64,000 bases of DNA, taken from assembly GCA_963726375.1 (NCBI GenBank), contig CAVSCE010000008.1, positions 682,001-746,000 of the forward strand. The letters are read 5' to 3'. The stretch comes from UTCFX2 sp963726375 (GTDB lineage: Bacteria; Chloroflexota; Anaerolineae; Anaerolineales; UBA4823). Numbering within the stretch: position 1 is the first letter of the stretch; each line of letters starts with the position of its first letter. Below, one piece after another: positions 47,481-57,433 of this stretch. A program made the position numbers and the translations under genes. Under the pieces are notes generated by a model. That model was not told the DNA's origin. It worked only from the letters and a program-made list of their open reading frames with translations, and searched no databases.

Positions 47481-49538
47481 ATGGCTGAGATCATCTGTCC
47501 GAAATGCAAATCGCCCAACCGGGGGACTGCCCAATTCTGTTCGGAATGCGGCACACCGCTGCTCAGCGGAACCGGACCCAGAGAAACTTCCCCCGCCAGA
47601 CCCGCTCCAGCCCCGGAAGACGAGACGCTGATTCAGCGGAGAGAAAATATCCTCCAGAACCGCTACCGGATTGAGGAGCAGCTTGGGCAGGGGGGCTTCG
47701 GCTCGGTCTACCGCGCCTGGGACCTCAACCTGAACCGGGTCTGCGCCATTAAAGAGAACCTTGCGGTCTCGGCGGATGCGCAGCGCCAGTTTATGCGCGA
47801 GGCGACGGTGCTGGCAAACCTTTCCCATTCAAACCTGCCGCGCGTGATCGATCACTTCATCGTCCCCGAGCGGGGTCAATACCTGGTGATGGATTACGTC
47901 GCGGGCGAGGACCTGGAGAGCATGCTGGCTCGAGATGAAATCGTCCCGGTGGATACAGCGTTAAGGTGGATCCTACAGGTGGCTGATGGATTGGAATACC
48001 TGCACCGCCAGCAGCCGCCGATCTTCCACCGCGACGTCAAGCCTGCGAATATCCGGGTGACTCCGAACGACCAGGCGATGCTGGTCGATTTCGGGCTCGT
48101 CAAAGTGTTCGATGCGCACAACCTCACGACGCAGGGGGCGCGCGCGATCACACCGGGATACGCGCCGCCGGAGCAGTACGGGCGCGGCGGGACCGATGCG
48201 CGCACGGATATCTATGCGCTCGGGGCAACCCTCTATATGCTTGTGACCGGGCACGAGCCGTTGGAAAGCGTACGGCGCATGGTCGGAGAGCACCTGCCGA
48301 GCGCGCACTCGGTCAATCCTGAGGTGCCGCTGCCGGTAAGCGATGCGATCGAACGCGCCATGGCCCTGGATCCAGCCGGCCGGTTCCTGACCGTCGCCGA
48401 ATTTCGGCGCACGCTGCAGTCCGCTCAATCTGCCCTGGCACAGGCCGGTCGGAAAAAGGATCCTGCTACCGTGCTGGTCGAACCAGCAGGCGAGGTCCCT
48501 GTCCCGCCACAGCAAGACGCTCGCAAGGGGAAACCCTCGGCACCGGTCCCCCTTCGTACCGAAAGAATGGCGGAAAATATCCCGATGACGACGGTAATTG
48601 GGCCGGCCGCACCTCCGGCTGCAGAACGCGTGGTCAAACCGGCGAAAGGAGGCACAAAGTGGCTGGGAATCGCGATCGGGGGAGTCCTCGTCATTGTGGC
48701 ATGCCTGGGTCTTTCAGCGGTCCTGGCGACTTATTTCTTCAGGGACCAGGGCGACCCGGTCGAGCAAACGCTGACAGCACGGGTAGAGCTGAACGACCCG
48801 GTTCAGGCGACGCTGACGGCCAGGGTACAGGCGACATTATCGGCGGCGGGAGGCGTTGAAGCGACCTCGACCAGGCCGCCCTCTGCAGCTAACCCGACCG
48901 CTGCGGCTCCAGCATCAACCAATCCGGCCACCAACCCGCCCCCCAACAAGGCGACCGCAACTCAACCGACAGGCAGCAGCGCGACGGAAAAAGCCCGGGA
49001 AAAAACCCTTACTGATCTGTTTGAGAGCGCGGCACTCATTTACGGCCCAAAATCAGGCCGAATCCTGCATAAAGCCGAGAATGGATTTATCGAGACGATC
49101 TCCGCCTCCGTTGGCGTGAGAAATTTCATCACGGACGTCACTTTTGTGACACCCTATTCGGCAGAAGAAGGAGATTGGGATTTCGGGGTTCTTTTTCGAA
49201 GGGGAGAATCAAACGTTCAATACCGGCTGGTGTTCCTGTCTGACAAGAGCTGGATCCTGACGAACCATACCGGCTCTTCCTCCGGCGAGACCGTGGCCGA
49301 GGGGGTGATCGAGGGTATGAAAACCGGCGCCGGGGAGTCTAACTCGGTGCTGCTCTATGCGATCGAAGGTAAAGGTTATCTCTATTTCAACGAGGAATTC
49401 ATCTCCGAGCTGGACATCTCGACCCATTACTCGGGCGGGATCATGCTTGGGATCGGATTTTATGATGGCACCGAGAAGACCGGAAAGCTGACCGAGTACA
49501 AGGATTTTTCGGTCTGGAAACTGCCGATCGAGCCTTAA
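47481..49538 (+). CDS. zinc-ribbon Ser/Thr protein kinase with extracellular domain
   Basis: A 685-residue Hanks-type kinase. N-terminal zinc ribbon C6/C9/C20/C23; kinase domain from ~residue 57 with glycine loop GQGGFGSVY, catalytic Lys in CAIKEN, HRDVKPANI (~182) and DFGLVKV (~202), GYAPPEQYG and the E/R sites of a typical active kinase. A single membrane helix (IAIGGVLVIVACLGLSAVLATYFF, ~396-419) leads to a Thr/Ala/Pro linker and a C-terminal extracellular beta-sandwich domain (~190 residues) that resembles LamG-like/DUF1080 carbohydrate-binding domains. The RBS is GAGTGAGG. The frame is intact. The PP2C at 1644-2481 is a candidate antagonist. Confidence 0.88.
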   Translation: MAEIICPKCKSPNRGTAQFCSECGTPLLSGTGPRETSPARPAPAPEDETLIQRRENILQNRYRIEEQLGQGGFGSVYRAWDLNLNRVCAIKENLAVSADAQRQFMREATVLANLSHSNLPRVIDHFIVPERGQYLVMDYVAGEDLESMLARDEIVPVDTALRWILQVADGLEYLHRQQPPIFHRDVKPANIRVTPNDQAMLVDFGLVKVFDAHNLTTQGARAITPGYAPPEQYGRGGTDARTDIYALGATLYMLVTGHEPLESVRRMVGEHLPSAHSVNPEVPLPVSDAIERAMALDPAGRFLTVAEFRRTLQSAQSALAQAGRKKDPATVLVEPAGEVPVPPQQDARKGKPSAPVPLRTERMAENIPMTTVIGPAAPPAAERVVKPAKGGTKWLGIAIGGVLVIVACLGLSAVLATYFFRDQGDPVEQTLTARVELNDPVQATLTARVQATLSAAGGVEATSTRPPSAANPTAAAPASTNPATNPPPNKATATQPTGSSATEKAREKTLTDLFESAALIYGPKSGRILHKAENGFIETISASVGVRNFITDVTFVTPYSAEEGDWDFGVLFRRGESNVQYRLVFLSDKSWILTNHTGSSSGETVAEGVIEGMKTGAGESNSVLLYAIEGKGYLYFNEEFISELDISTHYSGGIMLGIGFYDGTEKTGKLTEYKDFSVWKLPIEP

Positions 49539-49540
49539 TC

Positions 49541-50478
49541 TTAATTGGCGAATTCCAACGCGACCCAATCTCCGGACTGGATGGTCTTCAGCCGCCGCAA
49601 ACCGTTCCGAAGCGCGGCGGCTTCGACCTCGGCGGCTTGAAGATCCAGGATCCCAGAAAGCACAAGGATTTCCATCCGGTGTCAGAAGCCGTGCCAGACC
49701 TTCGTCCAGCAGGCGGATACAGACTGGGGCGAGGATATTGGCCAGGACCAGCCCGGCGCGAGTTAAGGGATAGGATCCGCTCAAGACCTCCGATAGAGAG
49801 CCTACGGCAAGATCGAGCCGGTCGGACAGATTGTTTCTGGATGCATTTTCGAGTGCTGCGCGGACAGCATCAGGATCGATATCCAAGCCCAGAGCCCGAG
49901 AGGCGCCAAGCCGGAGGGCAGCGATCGATAGGATCGCCGTTCCGCAGCCGAGGTCGATCACATCGATTGCAGAGGATCCAACCGGCCGGACCTCCAGGAT
50001 TTCTTCGATCAATTCCAGGCAGAGCTGGGTGGTCGGGTGAGTGCCTGTGCCGAAAGCCATCCCGGGATCGATCCAGATGGGTTCCCGCCCATGGGGAGGG
50101 ACTTCCAGCCAGGCAGGGATGATCATCAGCCTTTTTCCGATCGGGATGGGATGGTAATGCAGCTTCCAGGCTTCTGCCCAGTCATTTTCGAGCAATCGTC
50201 TTGAACTGCGGCTCGGGGAGCGGGCGGATCCGACCGAGATACCAGAGCGCTTCTTCCAGACGCTGGCGCTTCTCCTCCAGGCGTTCGTCCATCGACAGAT
50301 AACCGAAGACCCGCAGCGGACCGATCGGCTGACCGGCTGACCCGTCCATGGTGTTGGTGACTGCGGTGGATTCGATCGCGACGCCACCTTTGACAAATCG
50401 GGCGAGCACTTCAGCGACCGGCTCAACAAGCTCGTCTTCGACGGTCAGGGAGATTTCAAGGAGGGAGTTATCAGGCAT
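49541..50478 (-). CDS. prmA: ribosomal protein L11 methyltransferase
   Basis: Methylates ribosomal protein L11 using S-adenosylmethionine. The N-terminal recognition domain is MPDNSLLEISLTVEDELVEPVAEVL; the catalytic Rossmann domain has IDPGMAFGTGTHPTTQLCL, the SAM motif VIDLGCGTAILSIAAL, LDIDPDAV and NILAPV. The frame changes near 50190 (IARK to NDWAEAWK) and near 49670. The end is VALEFAN-stop at 49541-49543, 2 bases from the convergent kinase stop. It closes the hrcA-grpE-dnaK-dnaJ gene group, an order also found in Firmicutes. Confidence 0.88.
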
Positions 50479-50488
50479 AGCGGATCAG

Positions 50489-51613
50489 TCAGACGCCGAG
50501 GGTCTCTTTAAGCCAGTCCAGAAAACCGCGCTCGGTAGGGTGGACTTCGCTTCCCAGGCTGATCGCCAGTTTTTCAAAAATCTCACGCTGCTCGGCATTC
50601 AGGCGGGTGGGGATTTCGAGATTGACAACGATGAGCTGGTCACCTCGCCCGCTGCCGCGCAGCCTGGGAACGCCTTTGCCTTTGAGCTGCAGGACTTTAC
50701 CCGGTTGAGTCCCATTGGGTATGCGCAGGGTCGTTGGTCCGTCGACCGTCGGGACTTCCACTTCTGCGCCGAGTGTAGCCTGGGCGATATTGACGTTCAG
50801 GTCGAGCAGGATATCGTATTCGCGGCGGCGGAAAAATTTATGGGGTTTGACCTGGATTGCAATCAATAAATGTCCGTTTGGACCGCCGTTCTCGCCGGGT
50901 TGGCCTTCACCAGACAGGCGGATCTGGGTGCCGCTGTCCACGCCTGCAGGGATTTCGACGACCTTGCGGCGGGTCCGGCGCTCCAGCCCACGGCCCTGGC
51001 AGGTCAAACAAGGCGAGGAGATGGTTTCCCCTTCACCGCGGCAAGCCGGACAGGTCGCCACCTGCACCATCGAACCCAGGATGGTCTGGCGGACCTGGCG
51101 GACTTCACCGCTGCCGTTGCAGCTTGAGCAGCGGGTCGGCGAAGTGCCTGGTTTCGCACCGCTGCCGCCGCAGGTGCTGCAGATTTCATCCCGGGTGATT
51201 TCAACTTCTTTCTGGATGCCAAATACGGCTTCTTCGAAGGTCAGCTCAAGGCGGTACTGCAGGTCGGCGCCGCGCCGCGGAGCATTGCGAGCGCGGGCCG
51301 AGCTGCGTCCAAAGCCGCCGAAACCAAAAAGATCGCCAAATATATCTGCGAAATCGAAGTCCACGTTGAAATCGGGAGCTCCACCCGGACCGCGCACACC
51401 GGCATGACCAAATCGATCATAAGCTGAGCGCTTCTCCGGATCGGAGAGCACGGCATAAGCTTCGTTGATCTCCTTAAAGCGTTCCTCTGCATCGTGAGAT
51501 TTGTTGACGTCCGGATGATATTGACGCGCCAGCTTTCGGAAGGCAGCCTTCAAATCATCGTTCGAGGCGTTGCGCGGGACACCAAGGACTTCGTAATAAT
51601 CGCGTTGTGTCAT
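50489..51613 (-). CDS. dnaJ: chaperone DnaJ
   Basis: A 374-residue type I Hsp40 co-chaperone that delivers clients to DnaK and stimulates its ATPase. J-domain with HPD at ~33-35, a Gly/Phe-rich linker (FGDLFGFGGFGRSS), a zinc-binding domain with four CxxCxGxG repeats (CSTCGGSG, CSSCNGSG, CPACRGEG, CLTCQGRG), and C-terminal substrate-binding beta-domains. The frame is intact. Transcribed with dnaK (55 bases upstream) and prmA. Confidence 0.96.
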   Translation of the reverse strand: MTQRDYYEVLGVPRNASNDDLKAAFRKLARQYHPDVNKSHDAEERFKEINEAYAVLSDPEKRSAYDRFGHAGVRGPGGAPDFNVDFDFADIFGDLFGFGGFGRSSARARNAPRRGADLQYRLELTFEEAVFGIQKEVEITRDEICSTCGGSGAKPGTSPTRCSSCNGSGEVRQVRQTILGSMVQVATCPACRGEGETISSPCLTCQGRGLERRTRRKVVEIPAGVDSGTQIRLSGEGQPGENGGPNGHLLIAIQVKPHKFFRRREYDILLDLNVNIAQATLGAEVEVPTVDGPTTLRIPNGTQPGKVLQLKGKGVPRLRGSGRGDQLIVVNLEIPTRLNAEQREIFEKLAISLGSEVHPTERGFLDWLKETLGV

Positions 51614-51668
51614 CGATCTCCTGTAAAAACGTTCAAAATTTTGAACGTCAGGATCTCAGCAGCGGAGA

Positions 51669-53568
51669 TTATGCGCTGTGATACTCGCCGTCCACGACGT
51701 CTTCGCCTTCCTGAGGACCGGGTTCAGACGGACCTTCACCGGAAGGCGCTTCCTGCTGTGGACCGGGCTGCTGGTAGGCAGCGGCGCCGACTTGCTGCAG
51801 GACCTGGTTCAGGTCGTCGACCGATTTGCGGATCGCTTCCGGATCTTCGCGGGTCATCACTTCCCGGACATGGGCGGTTTTTTCATTCACCTGCTGATTT
51901 CAGATCCTCAGGGATTTTGTCTCCCATATCTTTGATCAGCTTTTCGGCAGTATAGACTGTGCTATCCGCGAGGTTGCGGGTTTCGATCAGCTCTTTACGG
52001 CGGAGGTCTTCTTCGGCGTGCTGCTCGGCGTCGCGGCGCATCTTTTCGACTTCGGAGTCTGAGAGACCGGAGGAGGCGGTGATCGTGATGTGCTGGCTGC
52101 GCCCGGTTGCTTTATCCTGGGCGGTTACATTCAAGATCCCATTCGCGTCGATATCGAAGGTGACTTCGATCTGAGGAATTCCGCGCGGGGCGGGTGGGAT
52201 TCCGTCCAGGGCGAAGCGCCCAAGCGACTTGTTATCCGTCGCCAGTGGCCGCTCACCTTGAAGCACGTGGATTTCGACCTGCGACTGCATATCGCTGGCT
52301 GTGGAGAAAACCTGGCTCTTGCGAGTTGGGATCGTCGTGTTGCGCTCGATCAGCGGGGTGGCAACTCCGCCAAGAGTTTCCACCGAAAGCGTCAAGGGAG
52401 TGACGTCCAGCAATAAGATGTCTTTAACCTCACCACCCAGGACGCCTGCCTGGATCGCAGCGCCGATTGCGACAACTTCATCCGGATTGACGCCTTTATG
52501 GGGTTCTTTGCTGAAGAGCTTGCGAACTGCATCCTGGACGGCAGGCATGCGGGTCATCCCGCCGACCATGACGATTTCGTTCACCTGTGAGGCTTCGACT
52601 GTGGCGTCTTTCATCGCGTTTCGAACCGGACGGAGCGACCGCTCGATCAGCTCACCGGTCAGCTGTTCCAATTTAGCCCGGGTGAACGGCATCACCAGGT
52701 GCTTGGGTCCGCTGGCGTCGGCGGTGATGTATGGGAGGTTGATCTCGGTCTGCATCAGCGAAGAGAGCTCGATTTTAGCCTTCTCGGCGACTTCTTTAAG
52801 CCGCTGCAGCGCCTGGCGGTCCTTACGCAGGTCGATGCCATTGGAGCGCTGAAATTCGTCTGCGATGTAATCGATGATGCGCTGGTCAAAGTCGTCTCCA
52901 CCCAGGAAGGTGTCTCCGCTGGTCGAACGGACCTGGAAGACCCCGTCGCCGACGTCGAGGATCGAGATATCGAATGTGCCGCCGCCCAGATCGTATACTG
53001 CGATCACTTCATCTTTTTTCTTATCCAGGCCGTATGCGAGGGATGAAGCGGTAGGTTCGTTGATGATTCGAAGCACTTCTAAACCGGCGATCTTGCCGGC
53101 GTCTTTCGTTGCATTACGCTGGGCGTCGTTGAAATAAGCGGGGACCGTGATCACAGCCTGGGTGACGGGCTCGCCGAGGTAGGCTTCTGCGTCGGCTTTA
53201 AGCTTGCCGAGGATCATTGCCGAGATCTCAGGGGGCGAGTATTCCTTCCCATCCAGGGTCACACGGATGTCCCCATTGGGAGCTTCGCTGACGCGGTAAG
53301 GCATGCGCTCGATCGCACGCTGAACTTCGGGATCCTTGAATTTTCGTCCCATGAAGCGTTTAATCGAGAAGATCGTATTTTCGGGATTTACCACGGACTG
53401 GTTGCGGGCGACGCGTCCGACCAGGCGCTCGTGGTTTTTGTTGACAGCAACGACCGAGGGGATCAGGCGCTCGCCTTCTGCGGAGGGGATGACGACCGGC
53501 TCTCCGCCTTCCATGACTGCGACGACCGAATTTGTGGTTCCCAGATCGATTCCGATGATTTTACCCAT
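51669..53568 (-). CDS. dnaK: chaperone DnaK (Hsp70)
   Basis: ATP-dependent chaperone. The N-terminal ATPase domain starts GIDLGTTNSVVAVMEGG and includes VYDLGGGTFDISILDVG and VNEIVMVGGMTRMPAV; the substrate domain follows (LLLDVTPLTLSVETLGG; FDIDANGILNVTAQDKATG), then a lid and an acidic/Gln-Pro-rich tail with EGEDVVDGEY. The frame changes near 51895, between GDKIPEDLKSAGE and NEKTAHVREVM, in the lid. Because DnaK is a core chaperone, this break is probably an error. It is preceded by grpE and hrcA and followed by dnaJ. Confidence 0.95.
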
Positions 53569-53644
53569 GATGATTCCTCCAGTTGTAATCCATTATATTG
53601 AGATTGATTGTTGACAAGAAAATTATCCATTGACGGCTGCGGCC

Positions 53645-54240
53645 TCAACGCGCAACACGCACCCTGGCCGGACGAAGCACTTTATCTCCCAGAAGGTAAC
53701 CCTGCTGAAGCACTTCGATCACCTGACCGCTTTCGTGATCAGTGCTTTCTTCCATCAGGATCGCTTCATGGATATTGGGATCGAACATCTGACCTTCGGC
53801 CTGGATCGTTTTCAGGCCTTCATTTTCTAGAATTGCGACCAGTTTGCGGTAAACGAGCTCGATTCCGCTGGACCATGCAGCACCTTCGCCGTCGTTTGGA
53901 CGGGTCTTCAGAGCTCGCTCCAAATCGTCCATGATGCCCAAGAATTGTTTAATCACCGTCCCGGCAGCCTGCTGGTAAGTCAGGGCCTGTTCGCGGTCGA
54001 TTCGCTTCTTGTAATTTGTAAATTCAGCCCGGGAACGCTGCCAACCATCCAGATATTCTTCGGATTTGAGGTGGGTTTCGGTAAGCTCTCGCTGAAGCGC
54101 TTCTATGATTTGAGAATCGGTAAGCTGCACCTGGGTTGAAGCGGAATCGGGGCTCCTTCCGCTTCCTGATCTGCTTCGGGCACGAATTCTTGCGGCTCTG
54201 CGGAAATTTCTTTGATGCTTTCTTTGCTTTTCTTGGTCAT
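53645..54240 (-). CDS. grpE: nucleotide exchange factor GrpE
   Basis: Releases ADP from DnaK. ~199 residues: charged N-terminal tail (MTKKSKESIKEISAEPQEFVPEADQEAEG), long coiled-coil with LTETHLKSEEYLDGWQRSRAEFTNYKKR, and the beta-wing domain ending in GYLLGDKVLRPARVRVAR. The frame changes near 54150 within the tail. I choose the ATG at 54240 because the tail then resembles other GrpE N-termini; an alternative start at 54310 in another frame lacks support. Second gene of the hrcA operon. Confidence 0.9.
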
Positions 54241-54302
54241 GATTTGTATCTGCACTCCTCGTGAATTGAGTTCGGATGAATGAAACATTGGGAAGTCCCG
54301 GA

Positions 54303-55343
54303 TCATTCATCGGTCAGCATGTCTTCAACCAGGTCGCTGAGCAGGCCAGCCATGAAGCGGACTGTGGAGATGGTGCGACCGTAAGGCATCCGCATCGGTC
54401 CTAACACGCCAAGCGTACCTGTTGCCAGCCCTGGAGCCCCGTAACGAGCCAGGACGATGGATGTGTCCCGAAGCTCTTCCCAGGTCCCTTCACCGCCAAT
54501 CAGCACCTGGACACCGCCCGGCTCACTGGATAACACCGTCCGGGCAAGCAAGTCTTCGAGCAGCGGGCGTTCTTCGAGAAGACGAAGGGCGCGGCGGGCA
54601 AGGTCTACTTCACCGAATTCGGGCTCGGCAAGGACATGCGTCAGACCATCGCGATAGAGCTCGCCAGCGACGACAGCCGTCGAGCGTTTCAATTCTCCCA
54701 TCACAAGCTTGCGGATATCCTGCTCGAGGGCAGACTCCGGCTGGCTGAGCGTTGAGATGCTTTCGCCGGTTCGCCCCTGGAACATCAGATTAATCGAATC
54801 GGCGACTGCGCTGAGCTGCTCCTGCGAGACGGGTTCGGCCAGGTTCAGCATCTGCTGGGAGACTTCACCACCGGACAGGACAAGGACCATTAATACCTGA
54901 CGACCGTGGGTGCCGATCAGCTCGAGATGTTTGAAGACGGCGCGCTCAGGGTGAGGTGCGGTGACCAACGAGGCAGCCTGAGCCTGGTGGGCGAGGACGG
55001 AGGCAGCCAAACGCATCCACTGGTCAACATCCATGCCTGCCTGGTAGAACTGATGGATGATCGTACGCTTCGTGGGAGCGGGGAGGTCCGTGTGGACCAT
55101 CAGCTGACTGACGAAGTAGCGATACCCTTCTTCGGTCGGGACGCGCCCGGCAGAAGTATGAGGCTGACGGAGATAACCCAGCTCCGTGAGGGCGACCATT
55201 TCATTGCGGACCGTAGCGGAGCTGATTTCCAGCGAATACCGCGCGACCAGGGCGACCGACCCAACAGGTTGAGCTGTCTCGATGTAATCCCTGATCACAA
55301 GCGCCAGGATGAATTTCTGTCTTTCGCTCAGATCGCTCATCAA
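54303..55343 (-). CDS. hrcA: heat-inducible transcription repressor HrcA
   Basis: A 346-residue repressor that binds CIRCE elements and is kept active by GroEL. It has an N-terminal winged helix (LSERQKFILALVIRDYIETAQPVGSVALVARYSLEISSATVRNEM, with the last part as the recognition helix), and a GAF-like dimerisation core ending in RTISTVRFMAGLLSDLVEDML. It is the first gene of the operon and is itself preceded by a perfect CIRCE (55356-55382) next to a strong promoter, so it represses its own transcription. The frame is intact. Confidence 0.95.
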   Translation of the reverse strand: MMSDLSERQKFILALVIRDYIETAQPVGSVALVARYSLEISSATVRNEMVALTELGYLRQPHTSAGRVPTEEGYRYFVSQLMVHTDLPAPTKRTIIHQFYQAGMDVDQWMRLAASVLAHQAQAASLVTAPHPERAVFKHLELIGTHGRQVLMVLVLSGGEVSQQMLNLAEPVSQEQLSAVADSINLMFQGRTGESISTLSQPESALEQDIRKLVMGELKRSTAVVAGELYRDGLTHVLAEPEFGEVDLARRALRLLEERPLLEDLLARTVLSSEPGGVQVLIGGEGTWEELRDTSIVLARYGAPGLATGTLGVLGPMRMPYGRTISTVRFMAGLLSDLVEDMLTDE

Positions 55344-55355
55344 ATCCTTGAATTT

Positions 55356-55382
55356 TTAGCACTCTCGATGCGAGAGTGCTAA
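55356..55382. promoter_or_regulatory. CIRCE operator before hrcA
   Basis: TTAGCACTC-N9-GAGTGCTAA, a perfect CIRCE inverted repeat, lies between the hrcA promoter and its start. It is the binding site for HrcA. Confidence 0.98.
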
Positions 55383-55395
55383 AATCACGGGTAAA

Positions 55396-55424
55396 ATGAT
55401 ACCACGGCGAGGATGGAACGTCAA
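55396..55424 (-). promoter_or_regulatory. promoter of the hrcA operon
   Basis: Minus strand TTGACG (55424-55419), 17-base spacer, TATCAT (55401-55396), just upstream of CIRCE so that the start site lies next to the operator. It resembles a vegetative sigma-70 promoter. Confidence 0.85.
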
Positions 55425-55492
55425 GAATCCATAGAGCTGGATGAAAAACTCTAACACGAAGTTAACAGAGACCCTGGTAAAGGGAGTGAAAA

Positions 55493-56143
55493 TCAAGCGC
55501 CGAGGCGCAATCTGGCGAGCAGGGCTTTGAAATCTGCGGGGAGCTCGGCAGTGAACTCGATTTCTTCTTCGGTATCTGGATGGCGGAACCGAAGCGCTGA
55601 GGCATGGAGTGCCAGCCGCTCAAATCCAGCTATTTTCTTACCCCGATACAACGAATTGCCAACAATTGGGTGACCTACGGCGGAAAGATGGGCGCGAATC
55701 TGGTGAGTGCGTCCGGTTCGAGGCGTTGCCCGGATGAAGGCAAAACCTGAAAGCTGCTCCAGGAGGAGCAGCTCGGTGAGCGCTGTTTTACCGCCGCCGG
55801 GATCTACAACCGTGCGGTGCCGCCGGTCACCGTTTGGACGAAGGGGAAGCCGGATCTCATACTCGGTCCAAATTGGACTGCCTTCAACCACAGCCTGATA
55901 GACCTTTTGCACCTGCCGCTGCTCAAATTGGGTGTTCAGGATGCGATGCGCTTCAGCCGTGCGGGCAAAGAGGATCACCCCGCTGGTTTCTTTATCCAAG
56001 CGATGCACGACCCAGAGAGGATCAATATTCTGCCTTAAGGTGCCCAGCAGGTACGCGGCGGACGGGTTGTAACCGTCCACCAGGGTCGGGAGACCGGCGG
56101 GTTTGTTAACAACCAGCAGATGCTCATCGATATAAAGGATCAT
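55493..56143 (-). CDS. RluA/RluD-family pseudouridine synthase
   Basis: A 216-residue enzyme that isomerises uridine to pseudouridine in rRNA or tRNA. Catalytic Asp is in HRLDKETSG; further family motifs are VNKPAGLPT, KVYQAVVEG, RTGRTHQIRAHL and HPIVGNSLYRG. No S4 RNA-binding domain is present, so it is a short form like RluA, and the target uridine cannot be assigned. The frame is intact. It is 17 bases after the MFS gene and probably co-transcribed with it and trmD. Confidence 0.88.
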   Translation of the reverse strand: MILYIDEHLLVVNKPAGLPTLVDGYNPSAAYLLGTLRQNIDPLWVVHRLDKETSGVILFARTAEAHRILNTQFEQRQVQKVYQAVVEGSPIWTEYEIRLPLRPNGDRRHRTVVDPGGGKTALTELLLLEQLSGFAFIRATPRTGRTHQIRAHLSAVGHPIVGNSLYRGKKIAGFERLALHASALRFRHPDTEEEIEFTAELPADFKALLARLRLGA

Positions 56144-56159
56144 CCGGCTGGCGCTGTGA

Positions 56160-57419
56160 TCAGCTTGATGTTGAGGCGAGCACGGCCTCGCCGCGGTGGA
56201 CGCCGATCATCATCAGGAAGGCGACGAGCATAAAGACCGGAGCAGCGATCATGGTTGCGCTGTAATTGCTTCCAGAAAGCTGGATGATCCAGCCGTTGAC
56301 GTTCGGGCCGACGATTGCTGCGAGCGTGGAGGATAAATAATATAAACCGGTGAACGTGCCCAGATGGACTGCATCTGTCATATCGACGACCATAGGCAGC
56401 GAGTTGATGTTGATCAGCGCCCAGGCAAGTCCGGCGACCATTAAGAGCAGCCCAATTACCGGGACGACGCCCAGCACGGGCAGCTTCGTGAGCGGCTGGA
56501 CCAGCGTGGCGACCGGAAGGGAAGCGATCGCGAGCAGCACCGCCATCATGAAGACCAAACCAATCATGATCGTTTTCCGGCGGCCGATCCGAGCGCCGAT
56601 ATAACCGGATGGGAGCGAACATCAGGACGAAGGCGAAGGAGAGCTGTCCGAGCAGACGAGCCCCATTGGCTTCAGGCAGTCCAAGGTGCTTCTGGGCATA
56701 GAGCGTAAAAAACGCTTCCACGGCGTTATAACCGACAAACCAGAAGAAGATCGCCATCAACATGCGCAGCGCGCTTGCGGTCCGGGTCCGAGGCCACTTC
56801 CTTCATGCTGGCAATCATGCTGGGTTTTTCGGCGCCGATCTCGTAATTCTTGGGTTCCCTGATAAAGACAAGGACGAGCAGGCTGGCAAGGATGACCAGA
56901 ATTGAGCCAAGCCAGAACGGGAAGGCTGTATTGATCTCATAAAGACGGGCACCGAGCAGAAAGCTGACGATTGCGCCAACTCCACCCATGAAATTGATGA
57001 TCCCGTTGGCCTGGGATCGGAATTGGGAAGGGGTAATATCCGGCATCAGGGCAATGACAGGCGTGCGCCAGAGGGCCATACTGAGAAGGAGCGTGGTGGT
57101 GCAGGCGACAAACAGGGGCAGGACTGCCGGCGAGCGGGATCAATCCGAAAGCAATCGCAGCAAGCGGGGCGCCGACCAATATGAACGGCATGCGCCGCCC
57201 AATCGGGGTCCGCAGGCGGTCGGACCAGGCGCCGACCGGAGGTTGGATCAGCAGCGCAGCAATATTATCCAGGGTCATGAAGAAACCGATCCACACCGGC
57301 GCCAGGCCGAATTTATTGGCAAGCATGAGCGGCACGAATGCATTGTAGACACCCCAGATTACGCTGACTCCAAAAAAACCAAAGCCGAGCAAGAAGGTTT
57401 TTCCATAGTTAAGCCGCAT
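56160..57419 (-). CDS. major facilitator superfamily transporter (SLC45/GPH-like)
   Basis: A ~420-residue integral membrane transporter with about 12 helices. The conserved loop AWSDRLRTPIGRRMPFI after helix 2 is the signature of sugar-cation (GPH/SLC45) symporters, so a sugar or related solute is the likely cargo. The frame changes near 57120, 56770 and 56605; the C-terminal half resumes with ARIGRRKTIMIGLVFMMAVLLAIASLP. The true stop is TGA at 56162-56160. It starts 14 bases after trmD and continues into the pseudouridine synthase, so the three probably form an operon. Confidence 0.8.
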
Positions 57420-57433
57420 GGTTGTCTCCGTGA

